From Litoditis marina (lineage: Eukaryota > Nematoda > Chromadorea > Rhabditida > Rhabditidae), in NCBI GenBank assembly GCA_964036275.1, contig OZ038433.1:49302605-49366604 (forward strand): a stretch of 64,000 bases of DNA, given 5' to 3'. Below the pieces are notes generated by a model. That model was not told the origin of the DNA, searched no databases, and worked only from the letters and a program-made list of their open reading frames with translations. Positions 1 to 12,401 of this stretch are shown piece by piece. The position numbers and the translations under genes are program-made. Position 1 is the first letter of the stretch. Each line of letters begins with the position of its first letter.

Positions 1-83
1 GATTCCTGAACTTCTCAGCTCAGAACTCGGTTGCGCGTACAGCCTAGTTTTCATTTGCATTCACATGTCTGAGTGACACAATG

Positions 84-140
84 GATACCATGTCTGTTCT
101 AGTGAAAACGGATTGAGGTTCGACTCCCGCCCCGAGCGGT
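84..140 (+). repeat. tRNA-like fragment (B-box-like)
   Basis: ACAATGGATACC and GAGGTTCGACTCCC resemble tRNA D-arm and T-arm boxes, but the anticodon and acceptor arms do not fold. It is probably a tRNA pseudogene or SINE head. Confidence 0.3.
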
Positions 141-287
141 GCCATTTGCAATATACTGCTAGTATAATTTTGAGTTATCCCAATGCTCAATGCTGTGTCA
201 AACTTGATCAAAAATGACGTGCATTATTTCCACATGGTTATATATTGTTTTGATAAGAGTTTCTCCGTAACTATAGAAAAAGAGGTC

Positions 288-626
288 AATTAGTATAAAA
301 AACGAGTGCCAAAAAAGTAAAGATTAGTTTTAGAGATCACATGAACGAAAAATATATAACAGGTCCAATAAACGGATATTAAGAGAGAAAGGCTAATCTC
401 GCTTGGTTGAAAATTACACAAAGAATCACAAATATTACTCAGTACCGATAATGAAACATCTGAATGCATTACACGAAAATCCAACTAGATTTTTGCCATA
501 TTTCAAACAAGCGAGCGTGGCCTTTCTCTTTTAATATCCGTTTATTGGACCTGTTTTCTATTTTCCGTTTTGTGATCTCTAAAACTAATCTTTACTTTCT
601 TGACACTCGTTTTTTATACTAATCCA
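288..626. mobile_element. Foldback (long inverted repeat) element
   Basis: The left arm, about 290-407, starts ATTAGTATAAAAAACGAG. The right arm, about 508-625, is its near-perfect reverse complement and ends CTCGTTTTTTATACTAAT. The unpaired centre is about 100 bp. No coding capacity. It is a MITE-like foldback, single copy in the window. Confidence 0.85.
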
Positions 627-1162
627 GTTGTAGTTGGATCTGCAAAATTAACAGAGACATTGAATACCGACCGAAACCCAGCGAATCAGACTACAAACAC
701 AGCAGATCAAACGAGCGTGTACCGTTTCAGTTTATATGTTCCTGCCATCCCTCAACCATGACACTGTCAACGTCTCCGTGAAAATGGCAAGAACTATATG
801 GCAGTGGGCCCGCTCCAGAAGGGGCTTCTAAAAAGTGGTCCTTTCGTATCACGTGACTATCACGTGAAGGATTCCCTCCCTCCCATACCCCAATACGAAA
901 CCAAATGGGGCCAGGAAGTATTCGCCACCGCTTAGGTAGAAAATCTGAAATGTTAGTTCTGTAGGCAATGACGACATCCGTACATAGATGTTACCCTCTC
1001 ACTACATCAGGGTTCTACAATTTATTCTGTACGACAGAGCAATAAGGATCAGGTATACTAGTTTTTATATGTATAGTTAGTTCTGTTTAAGTTAACTTAA
1101 CTCAAAGTAACATATTTATATTTTAATTTTGTAATATTAGTTTAACTAAACACATGTTACAT

Positions 1163-1236
1163 GGTCAGGGGACTTATCTACTGATGAGGCCTCGGCCCCT
1201 GACCTCACACACCGTATAGAGCATAGAGGCCGAAAC
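1163..1236 (+). ncRNA. Second hammerhead-like interleaved two-stem fold
   Basis: CTGATGAG (1181-1188) and GAAAC (1232-1236) are joined by GGCCTC (1188-1193) with GAGGCC (1226-1231). A second 9-bp stem pairs GGTCAGGGG (1163-1171) with CCCCTGACC (1196-1204). The order and spacings nearly match 48003-48072, but the stem sequences differ and both still pair. It is probably the 3' relic of a related retroelement; no RT frame is present nearby. Confidence 0.6.
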
Positions 1237-1811
1237 GGTGTTTCAATTACTTAATCAATAACATGACCCAATATGTTTTTTTAACTTTAAGAAAGTACAT
1301 ACTATCCATATCCCAATTTTACATATTGTACATAATCATATTAAAACTTATAGATATTTAATAATTCTATATAACTTTTGTTTACTAAACTTGATTTATC
1401 CAAAAATACTTACTTTAATATAGTAAAACCATATTTTGCACTTTGTCTTACGGTAGTTTTATATAAATGACGTTTTTTTTGCAAACAAAGCTCTATTTCT
1501 CATCGAAAACTTTACTTTCTTGTAAAACATCTCGCTTTCCTCACAAAAATATGATCTTAACATTTTAATAGAGAGATGAAATCCTAGATCTAGATCATTT
1601 CAGCTGCTTTTCAGTAGCAAAGGTGGTTTATTTATTTATGTACAGAAATTACAACTAAAGTTCAGTTGTTCATAGTATTTTCTCATATTTTGCCACTGAA
1701 AATATCAGATTAAAAACTAAGTGTGGTTCTAATTGTCGACATTCATACTTCAAGTGTATCGTTCAAGTATGTATACAGAGACATGTTACGTGGAGCCAAA
1801 AACAGGAAGGG

Positions 1812-1975
1812 CGGCTGTAATTTTGGTAACTAAACCGGTTCCTGATAACCTTTTTCAGTTTACGGTGATCCACAATTTTTAAAAAAATTGTGAAAATGTG
1901 GTTATCACCGGTAGTTTTAAAGGTCACCGGAAGTTGGTTTTAGGGTACTTTCCGGCTACCTGTTAGCTAGTGATT
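1812..1975. repeat. Imperfect palindromic element related to the GGTAACC family
   Basis: AT-rich inverted repeat centred on about 1880 with GGTAACTAAACCGG and GGTTATCACCGGTAG arms. It resembles the repeats at 23112-23350 and 30463-30580 by its GGTAAC/GGTGATC words and TTTTCAG spacing. Highly diverged. Confidence 0.4.
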
Positions 1976-3338
1976 TCATATGGGCCAACAACAGAGCGAC
2001 AGGAAAACTATTGGAGCACTGGTTATACGCCAAGCGTATTGCGCATCCCAATGCTGCATAGAGCTCATTTAGCTCGCCGGAAACAATTCGTATAGTGAAC
2101 CAATCTTTAGCAAAGGAAGCATATTATTTGAAGAAAGAATATAGAACGTGTGGAATAGAAAAAAAGTTAACAAAACACAAAAGCACATTCAAACGGGGAA
2201 AGGAGCCTTCTGAATATTTTTTCTGTATATCTGATGTGTACTTTGCTCGCTATGGTTTTCGTTTTCACATCAACCCATTATGGGAACCACTTCCACCTCG
2301 TAAATAGACATGTCATGTAACTATACGTTCATTTCTAAATCCGTTTTCTCCTCAAATTAATGCAATTCTATGTATTGCTCTCTGTTTTACTAGCCTTAAA
2401 CATCAATTCATATGTTATCAATTCGTCTCTCACTTGATTGTTATACAGTGTATTGATAAACGCATTATTATTAAAATATTTTCCCACTTTCACCTGGAAA
2501 TGTGGAAGAAATCGCTCGCAAATAGATTTTACTTTAATCATGTTGCCCACTTTAAACGCGACTTCCCTTTCTTCATATGACATTATTTCAATAATATGTA
2601 TCCTAGCCGAATCCATAATCACACTGATCATCATCATTGTATTTCAAAAATGAATCATGTAAAAATTCGATCTCATTTAAGGAATTTTTAAACGATTTAT
2701 ATCTGAGAAAATTAAACGAACAGAAAATAAAAATCTTCATCCTTGTTTCCCAATAGGAATAAAAACGAAATGCACTCAATATGAACAATAATTCGTTGCT
2801 AATATCAACGTTTCATACAAATCGGTACGTAAAAACGTTATTGCGGCTACTACTTAAACTCGAACTTATTCCATCACTTGTACAATATTCAAGGAATTGA
2901 ATTCTAGAAGTAGTAAACCTAACTTTATATTCATGTTCTTGGAGTTTGTTTATGCCGTCGCAGGCACGATTCATTGGTGTGAAACACCAAAATGCTGGTA
3001 AAACTGTGACCAAAACCAAAAACAATAATATGAAATGAGAAAAACGGCCAAATGAAACTCCTAATTGTTTTGCGTCATCAACCTTTATGAATATTCGATG
3101 CAATAGTTGAGTGTATATCGCACTAGATATTAAGCAAAGTGTGAAACATTCCGCGCATTTGATAGTCTCGCGAATAATACCACCCAAATGTTTCTCAAGT
3201 TCTGTTGGTGACGCTAATAATTATGCTTTACAGTGGTCATGGAGCAAAAAGTCATGACCGTCAATCAATCAATACCTACAGAATGCATTGCATTCAGAAG
3301 AGGGTGTGCACATGCAACCTGGGGCACAGTTACACGTG

Positions 3339-6300
3339 TCACGATTGCGAAGTTTGCAGCATGGGCGGCTGGATGTGCAGGTTGTGCATATCCAGACCAA
3401 GGCCGTTCTCCGACTTCACCGGCGACGTTATCGAAGTCTCAGAATCGGCGGGCGAGAGCGGCCTGAAACATTCAGATTAGCACAATCAGTTTTATATAAT
3501 CGTATGCCTCTATCATCAGTCTACAGAACAACTAAACTATTTTAATGAATCATATATAACCAGCATGTAACCTCCAAGTGCGTGAAGGTGTTCTTTTTTG
3601 TTAAGAATGTAAATAGTTGAAATTTCTGAGGTAATGCGTTTCTATTCATTTGTTTACTGCGTATAAGACAGCGGTTTTTCCAAATTATTGGCATTCTCTA
3701 AGAATTTTATTGTCGCATCACTTCAACTTTCCAGATTTGAGTGATTCATATCTAAAACCTCGATTTCATTATTTCGATTAATTGAACAGACACTAGTCGT
3801 AGATTAATGAATAAATTATACTGATTGAGTGCATTTCGACTATTTCATCCAGTAACCTTCGATTATTGACTTTACTCGGCAGCAGATAACTTTTTTTACA
3901 GCACGTGGGTGAAAATAGTTGTCTTTAAATTATGTTTTTCTTTCAACTAACTATACCTGGGTGTATTATGGCCGGAGCTGGCGAGAAATATGGCCCTCTT
4001 CTGCTCTCTTTCCACAATGAACACATTTCGACGACGCTCAATCTCACCGATTCTGAAATTCAATCAGGAATAAGTTTATATTCGTGAAATAAAGTTTGAA
4101 TGAATTTTAGTTCAATTTTAGCAAAGTAAAAATGTGTCCTTATGAAATTCACTGTATTTAGTCAATTGTGAAAATCAAATATGAAAAAAGACTATTAGAT
4201 TTTTCTCTAATCACAAAGATTTACAGAGTTCAACTAAGAAGAAGTTTGAAATTCAAATGTGATGATGCATTGAAACACTCACCTGTCGTAGATAAGTCCG
4301 TTTACTCCCAACTCCTTCTTGAAGTAGTTGATTGTCTCCTGAAGGAATGTCATATTATCAACGAAGAAGTGTAAGAATAGCATGAAAACTCAAAATCAAA
4401 CAAGTAATTACAAATTTTACAGCGGATTTTAAAATGAGCGCGTAACGGAGTGAACTGAGTTTTATAAGTGAAGCATTACTCGAGTGGAAAAAAGGATTTT
4501 TTTTCAAGAATAGAGCTTAAACTATCACGCGCAGCATATTAGCTTCAAAACTTAACATGGAAGAAGGACGATTATGTGGTCCAATTCCAACGCTTCAGTC
4601 CTTTAAACTGCAATACATTTTTCAATTGCAGTTTAAAGGACCGTTGACACGGGATTGGTCCACATAATCGTTATTCTTTAAGTTCTACTGTTTCCTGATA
4701 ATTTTTGAAGATTCTTACCTTTTTATCCAAATCGTCTCCCCACACGAAAGACACGAGTCCTAGTTCACTCGCACGTTTCACTGGGAACGGGTCCTTCAGT
4801 AGATCTTCGGAGTTGAAGTTCACTCCCTAAACCATCTACCAATCAGAAAAGAACACCGATTGTCTGCTGCATCCAATAAAACCAACGAAACATCACAGTT
4901 TCGATCGATATATCAAAAGCTCACTGGAATCTGCTTCCCATTCCTACATATAGACGTTTCGTATCTATTAGTGACTAGTACTAATAATTCAACTTTACAA
5001 TACTTCTGAATGATATTACTATTTAGCCGCGTTCGAATGTTTCAGCAACTGACCAGTAGATCTGCTCCAGCCGCAAAGTTGACTGCCGTCAGGGAAGTGC
5101 TGCTTCTCTGATCCGAGAACGGCGTGTAGCGAAGAGTTTCTCCCACGCAGAGGAATAGAATGGGATATCGATTCTGTTTGGTTGAGATCCTAGATAATAA
5201 TTCATATCATATGAATGCAAACTTATAGTGCGCGTAAAACACGCAAGTACGTCAATTTGACAGTTGATTTTGGTATACAAACTCTTTGTCGGAAGTGAAC
5301 AACAGAACGCGAAAAAAAAATAGTAAACTAGATCTTACTAAAAATGAGAAGCCAGGAACATAGCAATCCATAGAAGAATTGGTCTTAAAGTTTGTTAGGA
5401 GCAAACTACAACACTGCTGGGAAGATATAACTACAGAACCAGATGGTAGATATCCATTATTGTGTCGGAAAAACTCACAAGGAGCATATATCAGGATCGA
5501 AGCTGCTGAAGACGATTCTTCTGTCTTTGGCGTTGTTCAGAATGACAGAGAGAACGATGTCCACGAACTCATTTCGCTCGAAGTAGTGATCACACTCGTG
5601 CTCGCCGTTCTAAACCGTCTACATTAGCTGAATCCAAGAAACATTTCAGGCCCCTTTTATAGATATCTTGTAACATTTGTACGATATTCAAAAAGAAACG
5701 AAGTATTACGGGGAAACAGCGGAAAAAACAGACAGTGAACAAAAAGATTGAAATGATAACATTTCAGTACATGTGGTGATGCCTACGGGATAAAAATCCT
5801 CCGAATTTTTTTTTACCTTTTTTCACCTAATTATGTGAAACCAACAGTACAATGCAACTGTTCTTATTTCCGTATAACCGAAAAGTGTTCAATAATCAAT
5901 GGTTCAACTTGAATGGATGAGTTTTGACCTACCGCTTGCATCATAGGATACTTCACTTCTACGTTGAAGCCAACATCTCGGTCTACTTTGGAGAGAGCCT
6001 CAAAGAGGGTGGGGAACGGTTTCAAGTCCTCCTCTTCACTCTCGCTCACGGGGTGGTCCGGTTTGTCACGTTTGCTCACGTGCTCCAACTAGAAAGCAAG
6101 TGTAGAGGTTTGAGATATAAACTCTGATAACTATTAGCAAGGTCACGTTGTACATGAAGGAAAACCAGAACACAACTAACTTTACACTAAAGGTTTTGAA
6201 GCATAGCGTGGTATAACTATTGTTTACAGCAAAACAGTTCATGAAATCGGATAATTTCAAACTATTTAGCTTGAGCGATTTTAGCTTTTAGCATTCGTTC

Positions 6301-9300
6301 GCGTTTTAACAGACTTATTACTTCCTTCCAAACTTGAGAGTAACTCACCATGAGAAGTTTCATCTGGCTCAATTTGAGATCCTTCACCGCGATTTCATGG
6401 AAATCGATTCCATTCATTTGTTCGTCGCTTCGCGCCGCGGTGAGTCCGCGTTTGGCGACGGAGACCAAAACATGGAAGTCATGGTAGATTACGGGAATCT
6501 AAAATTACAAATACTTGTAAAGGAACACTAGATTGAACATGGAAAAACTGGTCACGTGTGTTTATGATTGGGTGACCAGTCCGAAATTGGTTTAAAGATA
6601 AATTTTTAAAAAGAAGTGTTTTTGAGAGACGGCTGCCTAAAAAAGATATTCTATTGACATAAAATATGGTGGCTAATGAGCGCGAAACATTGCTTAAAAA
6701 ATCTCAATATGATGAAGATTCTTTGTGTAAATAAAATATATTCAGTCTTAATAGCAGTAGTTTTCTACATACCTCCGTTACATCGTTCAAGAGTTTCATG
6801 TTCACTTTATGCATGCGATTAAAATATGCCACGCAGTACGTGCAACCTTAAACTAGAATATGGATAAACCGAAACTGTGAGCATTACATTCCTTGTGTAC
6901 ATTTACAAGCAAGGTCAGTTGAAATTAAGTTCAATTTAATTCAGTCCAACTAAAACCACAGAACCCCAAAACATTGAACTGCACTTACCTTGTCTTTTGT
7001 CAGTTGAACATCGAACTCGACATAGTCTGCCCCGTTCTTGGCAGCTGTGTTCAGCGAATGAACCGTGTTCTCACGAGCCATCGCAAATCTGTTAAAATGA
7101 CCATATAATACTAGATGTAAATCAATGATTCAGATAAAATTGGAAGAAATATCATCAAAATTTGAGTTCGTTAAGTGTTTTACATGTTGAGCGTATGTAC
7201 ATATTTTGATTAAAGAAATGGAGAACGTGAAACATAACAATTTAACCAAATGCACGTTCGGAGTCTTGTTCACAGTCTGATATTTCCAGTTTTCGGTACT
7301 GACATTTCTACAAAGTGTGAGTCAAAACCTGAAAGTACAACCTTATGTCACTACCGGTAGATCAAAAAACTAACTTAGTGTACGAGTTTCCTGCCCCACG
7401 ATGTCCCACTTCTACGGTGTTTCGCTTCTTCCAGTGTCTCGTGTAGGAAACCTCCATAGATTGGAATGGGATCTGCCGCTTGATGTTCCGGATGAATAAG
7501 TACTCCACTGAAAACAATCGAGTAACTCTAAATAGTTCACCACTGTGGAACAGACATAAGTAAATTGAATACTCGAATAAAATACGACCAGATGACTGCC
7601 ATTAACAACTATAAATGTTCGAGTGAGAGAACCGAAAGAGAACTAACCAAACCTACCTAAACCTCTTCATATCTCTTCGGCGAAACATTCACACCATTTA
7701 GTTTACGAAGTTCTTTATCGCAACCAAACTAATCTGTCCACGTTCACACCACTCCACACGACACATTACGCAATTCTGAGAGCAATACTCACGGTTTCTG
7801 AATCGTTTCTTTCCGTAATATTTTTCGTTTTTACACGCAGAAAGTAGATAAATTCACATCTAATCTGTCCAATCGGTCGGCCGCTCGAATTTATGAACGG
7901 CAACTGAGTGGAGCCGAAGCTGTCGGAAAGAGAGGACGGGAGCGCGTAGCAGGCGCCGATGCGCTTGCTCTCTTCGGAAAAGATCTCCACTTGGAACGCC
8001 TAAAACACGTAAAACATTTGAGCGCGTTAATGGCTTGGTTGAGCAATGGAACGGCTAGCTTCGATAATACATAGATATGGCATTTGGTTGTGAAAACGCA
8101 GGTTTTAGTATAGTGGAAAGTGAATATCATGATATAAATTAACTTACCAGAAACTCTTCGGCTACCGAATGTGTCTTGAATACCACATAGTCTTTGTTGT
8201 TGTTAAACTGAACTCCATTAACGGTTTGATGTTCGTAACGAGGATTGGAGTTGGAGAGTACCTGAATGTGATATGATCAGATTATATGATATGGTGATAT
8301 GATCAGATGGATCAAAAATTATTTGACCAATCGTACCCAAAGAGTTAAGATCAATCAGTCGTACTCTTCATCTGGGATAGTCACATCCGGTGTTCCCCAG
8401 GGAAGCTGTTTAGGCCCACTTTTGTTTTTAATATACATAAATGGCATTGAAACATCAATCAAAAGTAGTAAACTTCTCGTTTATGCGGATGACTGTAAGA
8501 GTTTGTATTGTATTGTTATTGTAATGTTACATGCAACTTATTAATTCGCGTCATTAACCCAGCAGATAATCCACCGAAAGTCCTACTGCGAAGTAAATAT
8601 ATAATAAACAGAAGAGTAATCTGGGTGGTATGTCCTACTCTTTAATTGCGTTCCCACGCCCTTAGTGTTGTATTGTTTTCTGGAAATTTATAAAAAAATT
8701 CTGGTAGCGAAAAGAATCGGGATTACGTTGGTGTGGTAACTTCACAGCTGTTTACTACACGAGGCAGAGGTGTCACAGTATAAGTTTAGTTCTAAGCTGT
8801 CACAAATTGGTTGGTTCGATTTTTTTCAAGACAGGTATTCACGTTAAAGCAGGACGATTATAAGGATCAATCCCGTGTCATCGGTCCTTCATACTGCAAT
8901 TGAAAAATGTATTGCGGTGTAAAGGACTGAAGCGCTGAGATTGGACCACATAATCGTCTTTCTTCAAGATTGTTCTTTACTTTGTGGCATTCCCTACGAA
9001 CAAAGTTAACGAACCGCATAATAGCACTCGGAATGACTTGGATAGGGTTGGGCGGCGACCACTGAATCTTCCTCCTCTTCCTCCTCATCCAACGAACTGG
9101 CGTGAGAAAGCGAGAACGAACCACCCGGCTGAAACATTCAAGCACGTGAATACTAGAAGTGAATTGAACTATCACGTGGAGTTAGCAATCTAATGGGGGG
9201 TCGTATTAATGTCATTGCACGTTTTCCAGTTCTGCTATGTTTAACATGTTTCACGTGACCGTGCAATTGACTAACAGTACAGTAATTTTTTGAAACTAAT

Positions 9301-11852
9301 TCAATTCGAATCGTCTAGGAATGTTTTCATAAGTAGTCAGAATATCTTTATTATCACAAACTAGACCTATTACACAATTTTTAATTCTCAATATTTTTCG
9401 AATTATAAAAATGACAGTTTGATTTGTAAAAAAATGTTCAGACATGCATCTCACATGAAAATGAAAGTTTGTTTGTTTTGTAAGTAGGAACTCATGAATA
9501 AACATATACATAAATAAAGATTTTCAATTGTATAAGACTCACCTGTTTGTGACGCACGTCGAAGGGAATGATTCTGATTCGACAGTTTTTGCGTTCTTTC
9601 GCCGTTTTGTAGAACTTGAGCGCCTTTCCGTGAACCCGCAGTAGAATCTGAGTCTCGTCATCGTGTTGCAGCCAGCCGTCCGACAACAATCTGTGACCAG
9701 CTGGAAAGGGGGGAAACATTGAAGTGAACTTCAATACAACTAGATTTTACAGCGACAAATAGATTCTCTAATGTTGAGCTCTTTTTCAACTCACAGAATT
9801 TGTTTTTATTTGACGGTGTTTGGCTCTGCCAAACGTTTGCTAACAACTACTCGCACTTTTGGACATTTGCATACAGGAGTGCGCATGCGTGAAACCACGT
9901 TGGAACGTGTAAAGAAGAATGGACGACTGAACAGACTGATTCACTTCTTGTTATGTTATTCGTTCTATCTACTCGCTCTCTCCCGGTGTTCTTCTACAGA
10001 CCCGTACTTCTGTCATCACCCGTCATGTGAGATAAACTTATTGTTACAACTTGTTCTGTACCATTACAACTACAGTTTACTACTAATGTTATTCATATGT
10101 TTCTCCCTATGAATTAATACATAATACCGCGTGGCAATAGTTTCTTAGAATAATAGGCAGCTCCCACTTGACTGTCGAACAGACGGTATATGACAATCCA
10201 TACAGAAATGTGCCAAACACTTCATGTTACCTGGTCTATATGTGAACTTGATCTTTGGTCCAAAACTGCGTTAAAACTATCCGATCATTATGAAACAAAC
10301 TCCGAAATCAGTCCTTACTTTTCACGTTATTTTGAGAATACAACATCTAAGTTCACTTGAAAACAAAAAAAACCAACCATGGTACCCGAAGAGATCTACA
10401 TGGCCACGTCTACATTCTCCATTTCGATGTTCGGCCGAAACGAGTACCGAACGGGGTTGCAGGAATGTTTCCCAACGACCTGCAGGAAAAATCAAGAATA
10501 TAATGAACATAGAAAAAAAACTTGAGAGAAATATCGAATAATATTTGTCATTCCAATTCTTCTTTTCACTAAAGTCGTGTATTAGTTCGCAATTGTTCTC
10601 ATTTCTGAACGTTGCATATTTATGTTAAATTAAATTAGTTTGAAAAACTACAACCGGTAAACTTCACAATTATGCTATTAAATACTATCTGAAAGTCAGT
10701 ATATTTTGGTTTTGACGCAATATCTATCAATTACATGTATAATTTCACTTGACAGTTTCAAGTATGATATAAATACCGAATAACAGCCATACACTAATTG
10801 GAAACTGTGATTGGTAAAGCCATAAAAGCACGTTTCAACATAGTGCTTGGACAACTTTTTCTGTACCACGTAGAGTCGACGTAGGAATGATAACCACTAT
10901 ACTTACCAATAATCGTTCGCTCTCCGTGGTCTCCGCACAGCTTGTACGCGATGAAATAGCGAAACTTGACCAGTGTTTCACTGGTTTGAATGAAACCTCG
11001 CCATCGGTTTCTAAATATAGTCCGTTTCACCCACTCGTAGACACCTACAGTATCAATTTTCATAAGTTTTTACTGGCGAAAGTTTGAACTACTATCATTT
11101 TTCGAACAACAAACATTGATCTTCTTGTAGTAAAGTTTTTATAAATCTAAACTTTAAACTCTGATTTTCGACGGATGAGTGAAACAGAGTATAGATACAA
11201 CACAATTATTGTAATGCGATTTCTGTTTTTAACGTGTTACTCGTAACGAAAAAACCTGACAAATTTTGGCAAACAATACAAAAAGTGAAATGATCTCTCA
11301 AAAACTCACTAAACATTCAACGATTTTTGTGAAATCAATGTCAATCTGTTTTTGGTAAACAATGGAAGAAAAGTACTCACTTTCTTTCCTCGTCAGGTGT
11401 CAGCGGCAGTGCACTTTGAGGATCCCAGTTGCCCAGCTCCTCGCAGGACCCTGAAACATTTCAGTGAAATAGGTGAACTCACTCACAACCAGAAATGTTC
11501 AGTAACTATAGAGCAGAATATAATAGAGCATTGTATTCGCTATTCAAAAATAATTCCAATTTTCTAATGAACCTACACTCTTTGAAAAGATTTAAACACT
11601 GAAAACAGTCTCACGAAAGTTTTAAACAATTTGACTTCAATACAAAGTTTTCCATACTTGCTTGTTAAACCAACATCAATATTTACGGTTTAACCATAGT
11701 TACACCAACTCGACTCACCAAATATTAATAATTTTTTCTACTAAAAGAAAAATATATGGTTATTATTACTAACCGGAGGCCATGATAAATTCGGACGGTC
11801 CCAAATCTTGGACATCCACCGCGAAGTTGATTCGCGTACGCGCCCTATTCAT
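3339..11852 (-). CDS. GPCPD1: Glycerophosphocholine phosphodiesterase GPCPD1-like, 18 exons
   Basis: Predicted to hydrolyse glycerophosphocholine to glycerol-3-phosphate and choline in the cytosol. Exons in transcript order: 11852-11774, 11450-11381, 11010-10907, 10479-10386, 9690-9543, 9128-9015, 8261-8148, 7999-7858, 7507-7384, 7088-6989, 6498-6349, 6088-5933, 5609-5479, 5189-5054, 4826-4719, 4338-4283, 4052-3957, 3462-3339. They join in phase to 2046 nt (681 aa); human GPCPD1 is about 672. An N-terminal CBM20 starch-binding-like domain is seen ([11 protein letters not shown] near residue 28; WETFLQPRS). The GDPD domain starts at HRGAGNS (H324-S330), followed by ENT (336-338), EFD (E354, D356) and YHD (H369). 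All GDPD catalytic/metal positions are therefore present, and [10 protein letters not shown] and GVNGLIYDR follow. An acidic Glu run lies in the sixth exon, as in the human linker. The last two exons are not conserved by eye. The donor at 3957 is GTATAG; read-through gives an immediate stop, so a shorter isoform is possible. The start is the first ATG, 2 nt after a TTTCAG acceptor. Confidence 0.93.
4561..4682 (-). mobile_element. Hairpin MITE family B, copy 1
   Basis: Family B is about 120 bp and nearly fully self-complementary. Its ends are AAAGCAGGACGATTATGTGG and its reverse complement, around a centre ACTGCAATTGAAAAATGTAT that also pairs. This copy lies in a GPCPD1 intron. Confidence 0.85.
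8290..8544 (+). mobile_element. LINE (non-LTR) reverse transcriptase fragment
   Basis: The plus strand encodes about 80 residues containing [32 protein letters not shown] and YADD. These are the RT palm motifs of Jockey/CR1/RTE-type non-LTR retrotransposons. Both ends of the RT domain and the endonuclease are missing, so this is a dead fragment. It lies in antisense orientation in the GPCPD1 intron between exons 9015-9128 and 8148-8261. The final residues drift into non-RT sequence, which marks the truncation. Confidence 0.85.
8845..8967 (+). mobile_element. Hairpin MITE family B, copy 2
   Basis: Diverged copy of the 4561-4682 element in a GPCPD1 intron (GGACGATTATAAGGATCAAT ... GGACCACATAATCGTC). 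Confidence 0.85.
9150..9281 (+). mobile_element. MITE family A, copy 1
   Basis: Family A is about 135 bp. The termini TATACTAGAAGTAAATTG and (reverse complement) TATACTGTTAGTCAATTG form an imperfect inverted repeat extending to an inner CACGTG. A conserved core reads CATTGCACGTTTCTGAGTTC. The TA ends suggest a Tc1/mariner-like TA target (inference). This copy lies in a GPCPD1 intron. Confidence 0.85.
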
Positions 11853-11859
11853 TTCTGAA
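11853..11859 (-). promoter_or_regulatory. 3' splice site 2 nt upstream of the GPCPD1 start codon
   Basis: In transcript orientation TTTCAG is followed by AA and then the ATG at 11852. The first coding exon therefore receives an upstream exon at this point, either a cis 5'-UTR exon or a spliced leader. No convincing donor exon was identified upstream. The placement matches the other two genes with visible starts. Confidence 0.5.
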
Positions 11860-12401
11860 ATATTTCAATGGTCTAAAGAAAATACTAACGTCATACTAGC
11901 AATTTTGAATAGGTTTGAGTTATAGGAATGTGTGTATGAGAATGATGTGTAAAATTCCTCACCAAAAAAGAGGAGGGACACAAATGTTATATAAGTCAAA
12001 CTAAACAGCAAACCGTAAACGGTATGGAAAAAACAAAACTTGACACAAAGCGTGGTAATCATTTACAATTCTCTCGAATAAAACCTAGTAACCTGAAAAT
12101 TGAACTTGTAAACAGATAATATAGTATTAGAATACAGACCAATTTCTAAAATCTACTTGAATCTAACAATATCTGTCGCCAGGATCTCGCGCAGAAATAG
12201 ATTATGTGGACTGTTTTTGTGCCATTTGTGTCGAACGAAGATAATAGTATAACCAGACGCAGTGTCAACGAAATAGCACGGCTTGTCCGCAAAAAGTCAG
12301 TCAGCTGCGCCCGCCAGAGGTCGATCATTTGATGATATTTCGAGCTATGTTGCTATTCAAAGTACCAAACAGTCGTTTCACCTACGACGTGAGTAAAAAA
12401 C

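Noticed and set aside
84..140. True tRNA gene
   Set aside because: Only the A/B-box-like segments fit; acceptor and anticodon stems do not pair.
1163..1240. Canonical type I or III hammerhead ribozyme
   Set aside because: Boxes and stem II are present but stem III with a NUH cleavage site in the right order could not be drawn for either locus.
3947..4052. GPCPD1 ending at TAG 3947-3949
   Set aside because: Possible as an intron-retained form, but splicing from GTATAG to 3462 keeps the frame and gives a length close to human.
9691..9700. Alternative acceptor for the GPCPD1 exon ending at 9543 (after CCTTTCCAG)
   Set aside because: It gives the wrong phase with the preceding exon; the acceptor ending at 9691 (CACAG) restores phase and human-like sequence.
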